64,000 bases of DNA from RUG563 sp964549135 (GCA_964549135.1 CAZJUJ010000001.1:1-64000), one strand, 5' to 3'. Positions 47,434-57,139 are shown, counted from the first letter of the stretch. Numbers and translations are program-made. The notes: generated by a model from the letters alone, not told the origin.

Positions 47434-49765
47434 ATTGGAGCTGCTTGCCCCGGCGGGCAGCATGGATGCGCTGAAAGCGGCGCTGGCCAACGGTGCGGAT
47501 GCGGTGTATCTGGGCGCATCCGCATTTGGCGCGCGCGCAAGCGCCGGCTTTGACGAAAGTGCCCTGCGGGATGCCCTTTCGCTTTGCCATCTCTATCGGA
47601 AAAAGGTGTATGTCACCGTCAATATCCTGGTCAAGGAAAGGGAATTGCCGTCCGTCCGCAATACCCTTTCTTTGCTTTCCCGTCTGGGCGCGGATGCCGT
47701 GCTGCTGCAGGATCTGGGGCTGATGAAGATCTGCCGGGAGGAATTTCCCGAATTAACCATTCACGCCAGCACCCAGATGGCGCTGCATCACGCCTCCGGG
47801 GCTGCGCTGCTGAAGGAGCTTGGGGCCAGGCGCGCCGTGCTGGCCCGGGAATGCGATCTTGCCGCCATCCGGCGCGCCGCCGAAACCGGCATGGAAATCG
47901 AGGCCTTCTGCCATGGTGCGCTCTGCGTATCCTGCAGCGGGCAATGCCTGCTTTCCTCCATGATCGGGGGCCGCAGCGGCAATCGGGGCCGGTGCGCCCA
48001 GCCCTGCCGCCTGCCCTATACCTATCAGGGCAAAACCGGCGCCTTCCTCTCCCCCCGGGATCTCTGCGCCCGGGATGCGCTGCAGGAAATGGCGGATGCC
48101 GGGGTCTATTCCTTCAAAATCGAGGGGCGGCTCAAGCGCCCGGAATATGTGGCCGTGGTTACCCGCGCCTACCGCAGGGCGCTGGATGCCGTGCTGGAAA
48201 ATCGCTTTGCCCCCGCCTCTCAGGAGGAAAAAGAGGGGCTGACCCAGATTTTTTCCCGGGGCGGCTTTACCAAAGGCTATATCGGGTCAGAGCGGGATGC
48301 CGCCATCATCGATCCCTCCCGGGTTACCCCTGCTGGCCTGCCCCTGGGCAGGGTGGAGCGCTGCTATCAGCGGGGCGGCGCGCTGCTGGCAGATGTGCGC
48401 CTTGTGCGCCCGCTGCATCAGGGTGATGGCCTTGAAATCGGCGATCAGGCCCTGCGCTATTCCGGCCCGGAGGTGGAGCAGGGCAAAACGGCCGTTCTGC
48501 GGCTTCGGGATCGGGTAAGCATCGGCGCTTCCGTGCGCCGCACCGAGGATGAGCGTCAATTGGCCCAGGCCCGGGAAACCTATGAGGGCGAGCGGCTTCA
48601 TCAGGCCCTTTCCATTCCCTTTGACGCCCATATGACCGCCCTGCCCGGCGCGCCCCTTTCCCTGTATGTGACGGATGGGGAAAGCCATGTGACCGCAATG
48701 GGAGAAAGCTGCCGGGCGGCGGAAAAGAAGGCGCTGGATCCGGAAAGCGCCCGCCGCGCCCTGGAAAAAACCGGTGGCACTGCCTTTTCCCTGCGGGAGC
48801 TTACCCTGGATACGGAAAACGCCTTTGTGCCCGCCGCTTCCCTGAACGCCCTGCGCAGGGAGGCGCTGGAAGAGCTTACCCAGGCGCGCGTTTTCGCCCA
48901 TCCCCGCGTTTCTCAGCCCGCCCGCGTCTTTTCGGCCCCCGGGTATGTGCCTGCCGCCCCCCGGCTGCTGGCGCGCACCGGGGATTTTGACGAAATCCCC
49001 CTGCTTCTTGCCGCCGGTGCGGATGAGGTGCTTTTCGCGCCCCGGGATTACCGGGAAAGCGCCCTGCGTCCCCTGCTTCGGCGTTTCCCGGAAAAGACCC
49101 GGCTGGTGATGCCCGTCCAGTGCCGGGAGGAAACCTGGGCTCAATTGCTTTCCCTCGCCCGGGAATATGGCCTTTCCCTCTGCCTTTCCAGCCCCGGGCA
49201 ATTGCAGCCCGGCGATTTTTCGGTCATGGCCGGGGAGGGCATTCCCGTTATGAATGGGGAGGCCGCCCGGATGCTTTCGTCCCTTGGCTGCCAGAGCGTT
49301 ACCCTGTCCCGGGAATTATCCGGGCAGGAAATCATCGATCTTCCCCGGGATGTATGCGAATATATTCTGCCCGTGTATGGCCGGGCCCGGCTGATGGTGC
49401 TGAATCATTGCCCCATGCGCACCCAGCTGCAGTTAAAGACGGGCCGGGAGGCCTGCACGCTCTGCGCCCAGGGAAAGGGCGCAGCGGGCACCTGCCTGCA
49501 GGATCGGATGAACGCCCGCTATCCCCTTTTCCCCCTGCATCTGCCCGAGGGCTGCCTGGTGGAAATGATGGCGGATCGTCCCCTGCATCTTTCCGGGCTG
49601 CTGGGCGCGCTGCCGCCCGTTTCCTATCTGCTGCAGTTTACCGATGAGCCCTCCGCCCTCCGGCAGCAGCTGCTGGGCCATTATCGCGCGCTGCTGCTGG
49701 GCAAGACCCCCGCGCCGCTTAAACTCAGCGGCACGACGGGCCGCTTTGAGGAGGGCGTATTGTAG
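47423..49765 (+). CDS. U32 family protein (RlhA/TrhP-type RNA hydroxylation factor)
   Basis: Peptidase U32 proteins are now known to include prephenate-dependent tRNA and rRNA hydroxylation factors. The 780 residues begin with LLAPAGSMDALKAALANGADAVY, then the U32 signature FCHGALCVSCSGQCLL with several Cys that bind an iron-sulfur cluster, GNRGRCAQPCR and FKIEGRLKRPEYV. A central region (about 385-510) fits DUF3656, seen in RlhA-like long forms. The C-terminal part again contains U32-like Cys motifs (CPMRTQLQLKTGREACTLC). Ends with TAG. The exact modified nucleotide is not known. Confidence 0.93.
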   Translation: MPNELELLAPAGSMDALKAALANGADAVYLGASAFGARASAGFDESALRDALSLCHLYRKKVYVTVNILVKERELPSVRNTLSLLSRLGADAVLLQDLGLMKICREEFPELTIHASTQMALHHASGAALLKELGARRAVLARECDLAAIRRAAETGMEIEAFCHGALCVSCSGQCLLSSMIGGRSGNRGRCAQPCRLPYTYQGKTGAFLSPRDLCARDALQEMADAGVYSFKIEGRLKRPEYVAVVTRAYRRALDAVLENRFAPASQEEKEGLTQIFSRGGFTKGYIGSERDAAIIDPSRVTPAGLPLGRVERCYQRGGALLADVRLVRPLHQGDGLEIGDQALRYSGPEVEQGKTAVLRLRDRVSIGASVRRTEDERQLAQARETYEGERLHQALSIPFDAHMTALPGAPLSLYVTDGESHVTAMGESCRAAEKKALDPESARRALEKTGGTAFSLRELTLDTENAFVPAASLNALRREALEELTQARVFAHPRVSQPARVFSAPGYVPAAPRLLARTGDFDEIPLLLAAGADEVLFAPRDYRESALRPLLRRFPEKTRLVMPVQCREETWAQLLSLAREYGLSLCLSSPGQLQPGDFSVMAGEGIPVMNGEAARMLSSLGCQSVTLSRELSGQEIIDLPRDVCEYILPVYGRARLMVLNHCPMRTQLQLKTGREACTLCAQGKGAAGTCLQDRMNARYPLFPLHLPEGCLVEMMADRPLHLSGLLGALPPVSYLLQFTDEPSALRQQLLGHYRALLLGKTPAPLKLSGTTGRFEEGVL

Positions 49766-49838
49766 GCCCGCCGGGCTGCCGTCTTTCCGGCAAAAACGAC
49801 CGCCCTGTGAACAGATTTTGAATTTTCTTTCCTGCGCA

Positions 49839-49867
49839 TTGCATTGCATAAAAAAAGACCGTATACT
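49839..49867 (+). promoter_or_regulatory. Promoter of mutS2
   Basis: TTGCAT (49839-49844) and TATACT (49862-49867) are separated by 17 bp, with the ribosome site GGAGG 7 bp after. Confidence 0.7.
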
Positions 49868-49888
49868 GCATTCTGGAGGGATTCTATT

Positions 49889-52246
49889 ATGAATGAACGC
49901 GCCCTGCGGGTACTGGAATTTACCAAGATCCGCGATATGCTGGCCGGGTATGCCCTGTCCGATTCGGGCAGGGAAAAATGCCTGGCGCTGGCGCCCCTTT
50001 CCGATTTCGCCCAGGTGAATCAGGCCCTGGATGAAACGGAGGAGGCTGTGGCGGTGCTTGCCTATGTGGGCGGCAATCCGCTGATTTCCTTTGGGGATGT
50101 GAGCGAATATCTCTCCCTCGCCAAAAAGGGCTCCACCCTGTCCCAGAAGGCGCTGCTCATGGTGGCCGAAACCCTTCGCGCCGCCCGGGCCGCCCGAAGC
50201 GCTCTGGTTACCGAGCGGGAAAATACCCCCATCATTACCGCCCGGGCCTCTCTGCTCCAGCCCCTGCGCCAATTGGAAACGGATATTACCGAATCCATCC
50301 TCAGCGAGGAGGAAATATCCGATCATGCCTCCCCCGCGCTCTTTGATATCCGCCGCCATATCCGTCAGGTAAACGACCGCATCCGGGAACGGCTCAATAC
50401 CATGGCCCATGGCGCGGCCTATTCCAAATATCTGATGGAATCCATCGTCACCGTCCGCGGCGGGCGGTATGTGCTGCCCGTCCGGCAGGAATACCGCCAG
50501 TATGTGCCGGGGCTGGTGCATGATCAATCCGCCACCGGGGCCACCCTGTTTGTGGAGCCCCTGGCGGTGGTGGAAATGGGCAATGAACTCAAGGAATGGC
50601 ATATGAAGGAGCGGGATGAGATCGACCGCATCCTATCCGCCCTTTCCCAGCAGGTGGCGGAAAACGCCGAACTGGTGGATCGCAACCTGGCCGTGCTGAC
50701 CCATCTGGATTTTGTTTTTGCCAAGGGCATGCTCTCCCGGGAAATGGATTGCGTGCGTCCCCGGATGAATCAGGAGGGCAAAATCAATCTGGTGCGGGTG
50801 CGCCATCCCCTGATCGATCGGGATAAGGTGGTGCCCTGCTCCCTGTGGCTGGGCCAGGATTTTACCTCCCTCATCATCACCGGCCCCAATACCGGCGGCA
50901 AGACCGTCACCCTCAAAACCCTGGGGCTGATGACCCTCATGGCCCAGAGCGGCCTGCATATCCCCGGCGCGCTGGGCACCGAGCTTTCCACCTTTGAGGA
51001 AATCTATGCCGATATCGGGGATGAGCAATCCATCGAGCAATCCCTTTCCACCTTCTCCTCCCATATGACCAATATCGTTTCCATCATGAACGCCGTTACG
51101 CCCCGGGATCTGGCGCTCTTTGATGAATTGGGGGCGGGCACCGATCCCACCGAGGGCGCGGCCCTGGCCCAGGTGATCCTGAACGCCCTGCTTAAAATCA
51201 AGGCGCGCACCGCCGCCACCACCCATTACAGCGAGCTGAAGGCCTATGCCCTTTCCACTCCCGGCGTGGAAAACGCCAGCGTGGAATTTGACGTGGCCAC
51301 CCTGCGGCCCACCTATCGCCTCTCCATCGGCGTACCGGGAAAATCCAACGCCTTTGAGATCAGCCGCCGCCTGGGCCTGCCCGAATACCTGATTGAGGAG
51401 GCCAAGGAGCTGCTCTCCCATGATGCCATCCGCTTTGAGGATGTCATCGCCAATGCGGAATATCATCGCCAGGTGGCCGAAAGGGAGCGGGAATTGGCCG
51501 AGCAGGCGCGCCAGGAAACGGTGCGGCTGCGGAACGAGGCGGAATTGCTCTATAAAACCATGGAGGAAAAGAAGGACGCCGCCGACCGCAAGGCCAAGGA
51601 GGAGGCCCGCCGCATCATGGAAAAAACCCGCCGGGAGGCCGACAGCATCATCTATGATCTCAAGCGCCTCAAGAAAAGCGGGAATGCGCAGGAGCATGAA
51701 ATCAACGCCCTGCGCAAGCGCATGGAGGAGGGCATGGACAGCCTGGCCGAGGGTCTGCGCCGTCCCACCGGCAATCTGGCCGAGCCGCCCAAGACCCTGA
51801 AAATCGGCGATCTGGTGGAAATCACCCATCTGAACACCAAGGGCACCGTGCTTTCCCTGCCCGATAACAAGGGCGAGGTGCAGCTCCAGGCGGGCATCAT
51901 GAAAATGAAGGCCCATCTGAGCCAGCTGCGCCTGATCAATGAGCAGAAGCCCAAGAAAAAGGTATCCTCCGTTTCCGTGCAGACCGGGGCCGCCACCCGC
52001 TCTGTGGGGCTGAGCTGCGATGTGCGCGGGCTGGCCCTGGATGAGGCCCTGGGCGAAGTGGATCAGTATCTGGATGAAGCGGTGCTGGCGGGCCTGCATG
52101 AGGTGACCATCGTCCACGGCAAGGGCACCGGTATCCTCAGGGACGGCATCCAGCGGCATCTGAAAACCTATCCCCAGGTTCAGTCCTTCCGCCGGGGCAA
52201 ATACGGCGAGGGCGAGGAGGGGGTTACGGTGGTGGAGCTGAAATAA
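49889..52246 (+). CDS. mutS2: MutS2/RqcU (Smr-domain ATPase)
   Basis: MutS-like ATPase; in Firmicutes it splits stalled or collided ribosomes and may suppress recombination. The 785 residues lack the mismatch-recognition domain of MutS. Core domain (about 1-310), Walker A ITGPNTGGKTVTLKTLG near residue 330, Walker B ALFDELGAGTDPTEG, a long coiled coil (about 510-640), a KOW-like region (IGDLVEITHLNTKGTV) and the C-terminal Smr nuclease domain with LSCDVRGLALDEA and VHGKGTGILR (about 700-785). The start has GGAGGGATTCTATT upstream. Confidence 0.97.
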   Translation: MNERALRVLEFTKIRDMLAGYALSDSGREKCLALAPLSDFAQVNQALDETEEAVAVLAYVGGNPLISFGDVSEYLSLAKKGSTLSQKALLMVAETLRAARAARSALVTERENTPIITARASLLQPLRQLETDITESILSEEEISDHASPALFDIRRHIRQVNDRIRERLNTMAHGAAYSKYLMESIVTVRGGRYVLPVRQEYRQYVPGLVHDQSATGATLFVEPLAVVEMGNELKEWHMKERDEIDRILSALSQQVAENAELVDRNLAVLTHLDFVFAKGMLSREMDCVRPRMNQEGKINLVRVRHPLIDRDKVVPCSLWLGQDFTSLIITGPNTGGKTVTLKTLGLMTLMAQSGLHIPGALGTELSTFEEIYADIGDEQSIEQSLSTFSSHMTNIVSIMNAVTPRDLALFDELGAGTDPTEGAALAQVILNALLKIKARTAATTHYSELKAYALSTPGVENASVEFDVATLRPTYRLSIGVPGKSNAFEISRRLGLPEYLIEEAKELLSHDAIRFEDVIANAEYHRQVAERERELAEQARQETVRLRNEAELLYKTMEEKKDAADRKAKEEARRIMEKTRREADSIIYDLKRLKKSGNAQEHEINALRKRMEEGMDSLAEGLRRPTGNLAEPPKTLKIGDLVEITHLNTKGTVLSLPDNKGEVQLQAGIMKMKAHLSQLRLINEQKPKKKVSSVSVQTGAATRSVGLSCDVRGLALDEALGEVDQYLDEAVLAGLHEVTIVHGKGTGILRDGIQRHLKTYPQVQSFRRGKYGEGEEGVTVVELK

Positions 52247-52339
52247 TTTCCGCCGCGCTTCTCCCCCGCCTTTCCTGCGGCCCTGCGCCGCGCTTTCCCT
52301 GTATCCTCTGTTTCCATTTTCATCCCGGGAGGTGTTTTC

Positions 52340-53029
52340 ATGAACGAAAAGCAAACCATTCTGGTGGTCGATGATGATCCCAATATCGCGCAATTGGTGC
52401 GGCTCTATCTGGAAAAGGAGGGCTTTGACGTCGCCGTGCAGATCCGGGGCGATGAGGCGGTGGCTGCCTTCCAGAAGAATCCTCCCAGCCTGATGCTGCT
52501 GGATATTATGCTGCCCGGCATGGATGGCTGGCAGGTCTGCCGCGCCATCCGCCAGATCAGCAATATTCCCATCATTATGCTCACCGCCAAGGATGATACC
52601 TTTGATAAGGTGCTGGGGCTGGAATTGGGGGCCGATGATTATGTAACCAAGCCCTTTGAGGGCAAGGAGCTGGTGGCCCGGGTCAAGGCCGTGCTTCGCC
52701 GCGCCGCCCCGGGGGAAAGCGAAAAGGATACCCTTTCCTTCCCGGGCCTGACCATCAGCCTGGAAAAATATGAGGTGCATTATCAGGGCAAGATCGTGGA
52801 AATGCCCCCCAAGGAGCTGGAGGTGCTTTATTTCCTGGCCTCGCATCAGAACCGGGTTTTCACCCGGGAGCAGCTGCTGGAGCAGGTATGGGGCTTTGAT
52901 TTCTTCGGCGACAGCCGCACGGTGGATGTGCATATCAAGCGGCTGCGGGAAAAGCTGCAGGACAGCGAGCAGCTGGGCTGGCAGATCCGCACCGTCTGGG
53001 GCGTAGGCTACAAATTTGAGGTGAAATAA
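52340..53029 (+). CDS. OmpR/PhoB-type response regulator
   Basis: Two-component transcription factor, 229 residues. Receiver domain (about 5-118) with acidic pocket DDD at 11-13, phospho-acceptor Asp55 in LLDIMLPG and Lys104 in TKPFEG; C-terminal winged helix (about 130-226; FTREQLLEQVWGFDFFGDSRTVDVHIKRLREKL). Its partner kinase starts 4 bp after. The pair resembles Firmicute PhoP/WalR/ResD types; the signal is not known. Confidence 0.96.
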   Translation: MNEKQTILVVDDDPNIAQLVRLYLEKEGFDVAVQIRGDEAVAAFQKNPPSLMLLDIMLPGMDGWQVCRAIRQISNIPIIMLTAKDDTFDKVLGLELGADDYVTKPFEGKELVARVKAVLRRAAPGESEKDTLSFPGLTISLEKYEVHYQGKIVEMPPKELEVLYFLASHQNRVFTREQLLEQVWGFDFFGDSRTVDVHIKRLREKLQDSEQLGWQIRTVWGVGYKFEVK

Positions 53030-53032
53030 TCC

Positions 53033-54538
53033 ATGCGCAGCGGCAGTCTCTTTTCCCGTCTGCTTACCGTTTTTCTGGCGGTGATTCTGGTATGCGTGGG
53101 GGTGCTTTTTACCCTTTCGTATTTCAATCTGCGGGATAATCATATCGCCAATCGCATGGATGCCCTGAAAACCCAGGCCCGGGATATGGCCTATCTGGCC
53201 AGCCGCCTGCCCAATGACAGCCTGGATCGGGTTTTCGGCAAAACCTCCGTTACCGAGCAGTATATGTACTGGAAGGCCTCCCGGGTCTACAAGGAATATA
53301 ACGCCTATATCATCATTGTGGATCGCAGCGGGGCCCAGCGCACCTATTATAATGAATCCACCCTGGCAGATGAAAGCCTTTCCTCTCTGCCCAGCCAGCA
53401 GGAAATCGCCGAATACATGACCCAGGCCATGCAGGGCCGGGAAATCGTCCTGCAGACGGAAAGCGCATCCGGCCCGCTGTTTACCGTGCTGGTGCCCTGG
53501 GTGCAGGAGGGCATTCTCAGCAATCAGCAGACGGTCATGGGCTTTGTGCTGATCCAGACGGCGGCGCAGACGGTGCATGCCGCCTATCGCGGCCTGGTTT
53601 GGCAGGTGGCCCTGGCCGCCATAGCCATTTTCGCCGTAGCCGCCCTTATCATTTTCTTCCTCACCCGGCAGATGACCCGCCCCCTCACCGCCATGGCCCA
53701 GGCCGCCGGGAATATGGCCCGGGGTGATTTTGAAAGCCGCGCCCCGGAGGAGGGCAGCCGCGAAATCCGCGAATTATCCCGCGCCTTCAATCGCATGGCC
53801 GCCCAGCTTTCCACCCTGGAGCAATCCCGCCGGGATTTTGTGGCCAATGTATCCCATGAATTGCGCTCCCCCATCACCTCCATCCAGGGCTTCGCCCAGG
53901 GCATGCTGGATGGCACCATCCCCAAAGAGGAAAACGAGCGCTATCTGAAGGTGGTAGTGGATGAAACCCACCGGCTTTCCAAATTGATTGCAGGGCTTCT
54001 GAATCTTTCCCGCATCGAAAATGCCGAGACCAGCCTGGCCCTGAGCGATTTTGACATCAATGAATTATCCCGCCGGGTGCTGATTTCCCGCATGACCCAA
54101 TTGGAGGAAAAGCAGATCGAGGTAGAGGCCGATTTTGAGGAGGACGCCTGCTTCGTCCATGCCGACAGCGATCAGATTCAGCAGGTGATCATTAACCTGC
54201 TGGATAACGCCATCAAGTTTACCCCGGAGGGCGGCATGATCACCCTTTCCACCAGAAAAATGGGCGATCATATTTCCATGCGGGTCAAGGATAACGGCGT
54301 GGGCATTCTGCCCGAGGATCAATTGCATATCTTTGATCGCTTTTACAAGGCGGATAAGGCCCATACCGTCGGCAAGGGCACGGGGCTGGGCCTGGCCATC
54401 TGCCAGAAGATTATGGAAAAGCACGGGCAGCAGATCAGCCTGCTTTCCGGCGAAGGAGGAGCGGAATTTGAAATCACACTCGCGCCTGGAAAGGCTCCAG
54501 ATGGGAGCGCACGCGATAAGCGCCCCGGCGAAAATTAA
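53033..54538 (+). CDS. Sensor histidine kinase
   Basis: Membrane kinase partner of the preceding regulator, 501 residues. TM1 about 8-30, an extracellular sensor region of about 155 residues, TM2 about 189-211, HAMP (about 212-262), HisKA with His275 in FVANVSHELRSPITS, and HATPase with N box NLLDNAIKFTPEGG, G1 DNGVGILPED, F box FDRFYKAD and G2 GKGTGLGLAI. It is a complete kinase. Its last 38 bp overlap ispE in another frame. Confidence 0.95.
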   Translation: MRSGSLFSRLLTVFLAVILVCVGVLFTLSYFNLRDNHIANRMDALKTQARDMAYLASRLPNDSLDRVFGKTSVTEQYMYWKASRVYKEYNAYIIIVDRSGAQRTYYNESTLADESLSSLPSQQEIAEYMTQAMQGREIVLQTESASGPLFTVLVPWVQEGILSNQQTVMGFVLIQTAAQTVHAAYRGLVWQVALAAIAIFAVAALIIFFLTRQMTRPLTAMAQAAGNMARGDFESRAPEEGSREIRELSRAFNRMAAQLSTLEQSRRDFVANVSHELRSPITSIQGFAQGMLDGTIPKEENERYLKVVVDETHRLSKLIAGLLNLSRIENAETSLALSDFDINELSRRVLISRMTQLEEKQIEVEADFEEDACFVHADSDQIQQVIINLLDNAIKFTPEGGMITLSTRKMGDHISMRVKDNGVGILPEDQLHIFDRFYKADKAHTVGKGTGLGLAICQKIMEKHGQQISLLSGEGGAEFEITLAPGKAPDGSARDKRPGEN

Positions 54539-55352
54539 CTGGGCGCTGGATATTACCGGCACCCGGGCGGATGGTTATCATCTGTTGGACAGCCTGATGC
54601 AGCCCCTCGCCCTGTGCGATCGGCTGCTTTTCCAGCCTGCGGATACGCTGTCTCTGTCGATCGTAGGCTGTCCCGGGCTCATCCCGGATGAAAAGAATCT
54701 GGTTCTCCGGGCTGCCCGGGCCCTGGCGGCCCATACCGGCGTAAAAGAAGGCGTCTGCATCACGCTGGAAAAGCATATCCCCATGGGCGCGGGGCTGGGC
54801 GGCGGAAGCGCCGATGCGGCGGCTGTGCTGCGGGCGCTTGATGAAATCTGGCATCTGGCGCTGCCCGAAACGGAATTGCATGCAATCGGCCTTTCTCTCG
54901 GGGCGGATGTACCCTTCTGCCTGATGAACGCCCCCGCCCGTGCCCAGGGCATCGGCGAAAGGCTGACGCCCCTGCCCTGCAAAAGGAGCTTTCCGCTGGT
55001 GCTGCTCCAGCCATGCCCGCCCCTTTCCACAAAGGCGGTCTTTGATGCCTGGCAGCATGCCGCCGCCCTGCCCTCCGATATGGAAAAATGCATCCTCGCC
55101 CTTCAGAAGGGCGATCTGCCCCTGCTGGCAGAAAACGCCCGGAACGGCCTGGAGCAGGTGTCCATCCCCATGCGCCCCGAAATCGAAAACGCGCGGCAGG
55201 CGCTGCTGCAAAACGGCGCGGCGCTGGCCCGGATGACTGGCTCCGGCTCGGTGGTCTTTGGCGCATTCGAGGATGCCCCCGCCGCCAAACGGGCCTGGGA
55301 CAGCCTGCGCCATAACTACCCCGTCTGCATCCTGACAGAAACCGCCCTGTAG
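54501..55352 (+). CDS. ispE: 4-diphosphocytidyl-2-C-methyl-D-erythritol kinase
   Basis: GHMP kinase of the MEP isoprenoid pathway. The 283 residues contain APAKINWALDITGTRADGYH, the ATP-binding PMGAGLGGGSADAAA and MTGSGSVVFG (third GHMP motif). The start is the ATG after GGAAAGGCTCCAG; it overlaps the kinase gene, so translation is coupled to it. Ends with TAG. Isoprenoid precursors feed undecaprenyl phosphate for wall synthesis. Confidence 0.96.
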   Translation: MGAHAISAPAKINWALDITGTRADGYHLLDSLMQPLALCDRLLFQPADTLSLSIVGCPGLIPDEKNLVLRAARALAAHTGVKEGVCITLEKHIPMGAGLGGGSADAAAVLRALDEIWHLALPETELHAIGLSLGADVPFCLMNAPARAQGIGERLTPLPCKRSFPLVLLQPCPPLSTKAVFDAWQHAAALPSDMEKCILALQKGDLPLLAENARNGLEQVSIPMRPEIENARQALLQNGAALARMTGSGSVVFGAFEDAPAAKRAWDSLRHNYPVCILTETAL

Positions 55353-55373
55353 AAAGGGCAACGGGGATTTTTT

Positions 55374-55669
55374 GCGGGGGAACCACTTTTGCGTCAAAAG
55401 TGGTTCCCCCGCACCCCCTCCGAAAACCGCCTCTGGATGTTTCATGGAGAAGCATAACCAAGTTGAATGCCAGTGAAGCAAAAGAGACAGGCAGTAAAGA
55501 AGAAAACAGCAATGCCCTCGCCAAACACGAAAGCATTGCTGTTCTTTTCTTTATTGCTATTCTTTTTTGCTGATCTGGCATTCAATTTGGATTTCCCTTT
55601 TTGTTTCATCCAGAGCCGGTTTTCGGAAGGGGGCGGGAGGGGACTTTTGACGCAAAAGTCTCCTCCCGC
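55374..55669. repeat. Complete palindromic intergenic repeat (copy D, 296 bp)
   Basis: Left outer hairpin with a perfect GCGGGGGAACCAC stem closed by TTTTGCGTCAAAAG; left arm with GAATGCCAGTGAAGC; terminator core (55505-55550); right arm with CTGGCATTCAATTTGG; right outer hairpin with GCGGGAGG/CCTCCCGC. The two outer hairpins differ in stem sequence, unlike copy C. It fills the gap between convergent ispE and nagZ-like genes. Confidence 0.87.
55505..55550. terminator. Bidirectional terminator core of repeat copy D
   Basis: AACAGCAATGC (55505-55515) pairs with GCATTGCTGTT (55533-55543), followed by CTTTTCTTT on the plus strand and TTTTCTTC on the minus strand. It can end both converging transcripts. 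Confidence 0.85.
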
Positions 55670-55707
55670 AAATACCTTTCCCCGTTGCCCCGCCCTGCCC
55701 TGATGGG

Positions 55708-56856
55708 TTATTGGATCAGGCCCCGGCGGATCTTCAGGGCCAGAATTCTTTCCACGCTTTCCTCGATTCTTTCCGTGGATATTTCGCCATCGTTTACGGC
55801 CTTTTCAATAGCGGACACGGCCTCGCTGAGGCTGCCGGGCAGCAGGAGAATATCCGCCCCCGCTGCAATGGCCATTTTTGCCGCCGTGCCGGGCTTATAA
55901 TGATCGGTAATGGCCGCCATGCGAAGGGAATCGGTTATCACAACGCCGTCATAGCCCAGCGTATCCCTTAAATACTGCTGAATCACCACCGGGGAAAGGG
56001 AGGCAGGCAGCGTATCGCCCAGCCCCCGGGCCGTAAGATGGGAGGTCATGATCATTTCGATATCCTGCCCAATGCCGTCCCGGAAGGGAATCCATTCCGC
56101 GCCCTCCATTTCCTCCGCCGTTCTGCGGCCGGAGGCGCTGCCCGTATGGGTATTGCCGCTGACCGCGCCATGGCCCGGAAAATGCTTGTAGCAGGGGATG
56201 ATCCCCCCGTCCCTTAGTCCCCCCGCCATGGCGGCGGCCATTTGCGATACCAGCAGGGGCTCCTCGCCATAGGCACGGTCGCCAAGCTCCTCATTCTCCG
56301 CCGAATACAGATCGGCCACCGGCGCAAGCGCCAGATTCACGCCAAGGGGCGCAAGATAAGCGGCGATTTTGCTGCCCGCAGCATAGGCCGCATCGCTGTT
56401 TCCGCTCTGGCCGATCAGCCGGGGCGCATCCGCCCGTTCATAGCCCAGCTTGTTGGCCACCCGGGAAACCGCGCCGCCTTCCTCATCCACCGCAATCAAG
56501 AGCGGATAGGCCCCGGCGCTCCGGGCATCCGCCTGGATGGCGCGGGTCAGTTCCGTCAGCTGCGCTTCGGAAACAATATTCTGCCCGTAGAGGATAATTC
56601 CGCCCACCGGCCGCTGGCGCAGCGCGCCCTCCTCCCATTCGGTCACCCAATCCGAGGCGCAGAGGGCCTCCGGCGTCACCATAAATAATTGACAGATCAT
56701 TTCCTCCAGCGTCATATCCCGCATCAGGGCCCGGGCCTGCCGCCGGGGATCGGGGGCGGCCTCCTCTTCCTCCACCACAAAACTGTCCTCCCCTACCGCG
56801 GGAAGAAATGCCAGCAGCAGCATCAGCGCCGCCAGCGCGCAAATCCATCGCCGCAA
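55708..56856 (-). CDS. Secreted GH3 beta-N-acetylhexosaminidase (NagZ-like)
   Basis: Predicted to remove beta-linked GlcNAc from peptidoglycan fragments. The 382 residues start with a signal peptide (LRRWICALAALMLLLAFLPAVG) and a short acidic stretch. The GH3 TIM barrel carries MTLEEMICQLFMV, IAVDEEGGAVSRV, KHFPGHGAVSGNTHTG (the His-containing NagZ catalytic loop) and VVITDSLRM with the nucleophile Asp. The start is TTG at 56856 with AAGGAGG 7 nt before it; the frame runs on upstream but without a start signal. It stands alone with its own promoter. Confidence 0.93.
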   Translation of the reverse strand: MRRWICALAALMLLLAFLPAVGEDSFVVEEEEAAPDPRRQARALMRDMTLEEMICQLFMVTPEALCASDWVTEWEEGALRQRPVGGIILYGQNIVSEAQLTELTRAIQADARSAGAYPLLIAVDEEGGAVSRVANKLGYERADAPRLIGQSGNSDAAYAAGSKIAAYLAPLGVNLALAPVADLYSAENEELGDRAYGEEPLLVSQMAAAMAGGLRDGGIIPCYKHFPGHGAVSGNTHTGSASGRRTAEEMEGAEWIPFRDGIGQDIEMIMTSHLTARGLGDTLPASLSPVVIQQYLRDTLGYDGVVITDSLRMAAITDHYKPGTAAKMAIAAGADILLLPGSLSEAVSAIEKAVNDGEISTERIEESVERILALKIRRGLIQ

Positions 56857-56884
56857 ATTCTTTCCTCCTTTGCTTCTCCTGTCT

Positions 56885-56913
56885 ATTTTAGCATAGCCGC
56901 CCGCCTCCTGCAA
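56885..56913 (-). promoter_or_regulatory. Promoter of the NagZ-like gene
   Basis: On the minus strand TTGCAG (56908-56913) and TAAAAT (56885-56890) are separated by 17 bp. Confidence 0.7.
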
Positions 56914-56991
56914 TGCCCAAAGAAACGGGAAATGTAAATTTCCGTAGGCATGCATCAAAAGCTGCCGCACTTTCGGAATAGACCTCAAGCG

Positions 56992-57035
56992 AAAAAAAAG
57001 CCTCCGCAGGGCCGCGTAACCGGCGAGAGTGCGTT
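56992..57035 (-). terminator. Possible orphan minus-strand terminator
   Basis: On the minus strand a short GC hairpin (GCCG/CGGC and nearby pairs) precedes a T8 tract (56992-56999). No minus-strand gene lies upstream of it in this window, so it may be a relic of a gene lost when the 57-64 kb cluster arrived. Confidence 0.3.
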
Positions 57036-57075
57036 CACTCCTGCCTCTTTGAATCGCCTGGTGCGCTGGCCCCTG

Positions 57076-57104
57076 TTGAACAGTCATGTGTGATATGGTA
57101 CAAT
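57076..57104 (+). promoter_or_regulatory. Promoter of the carbohydrate cluster
   Basis: TTGAAC (57076-57081) and TACAAT (57099-57104) are separated by 17 bp, about 35 bp before the first gene. Confidence 0.7.
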
Positions 57105-57139
57105 TTGCCTGTAAATAATACGATAGCGGGGTGATATAA

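Noticed and set aside
50633..53578. 981-codon minus-strand open frame opposite mutS2 and the two-component genes
   Set aside because: Crosses three well-supported genes on the other strand and has no recognisable domain.
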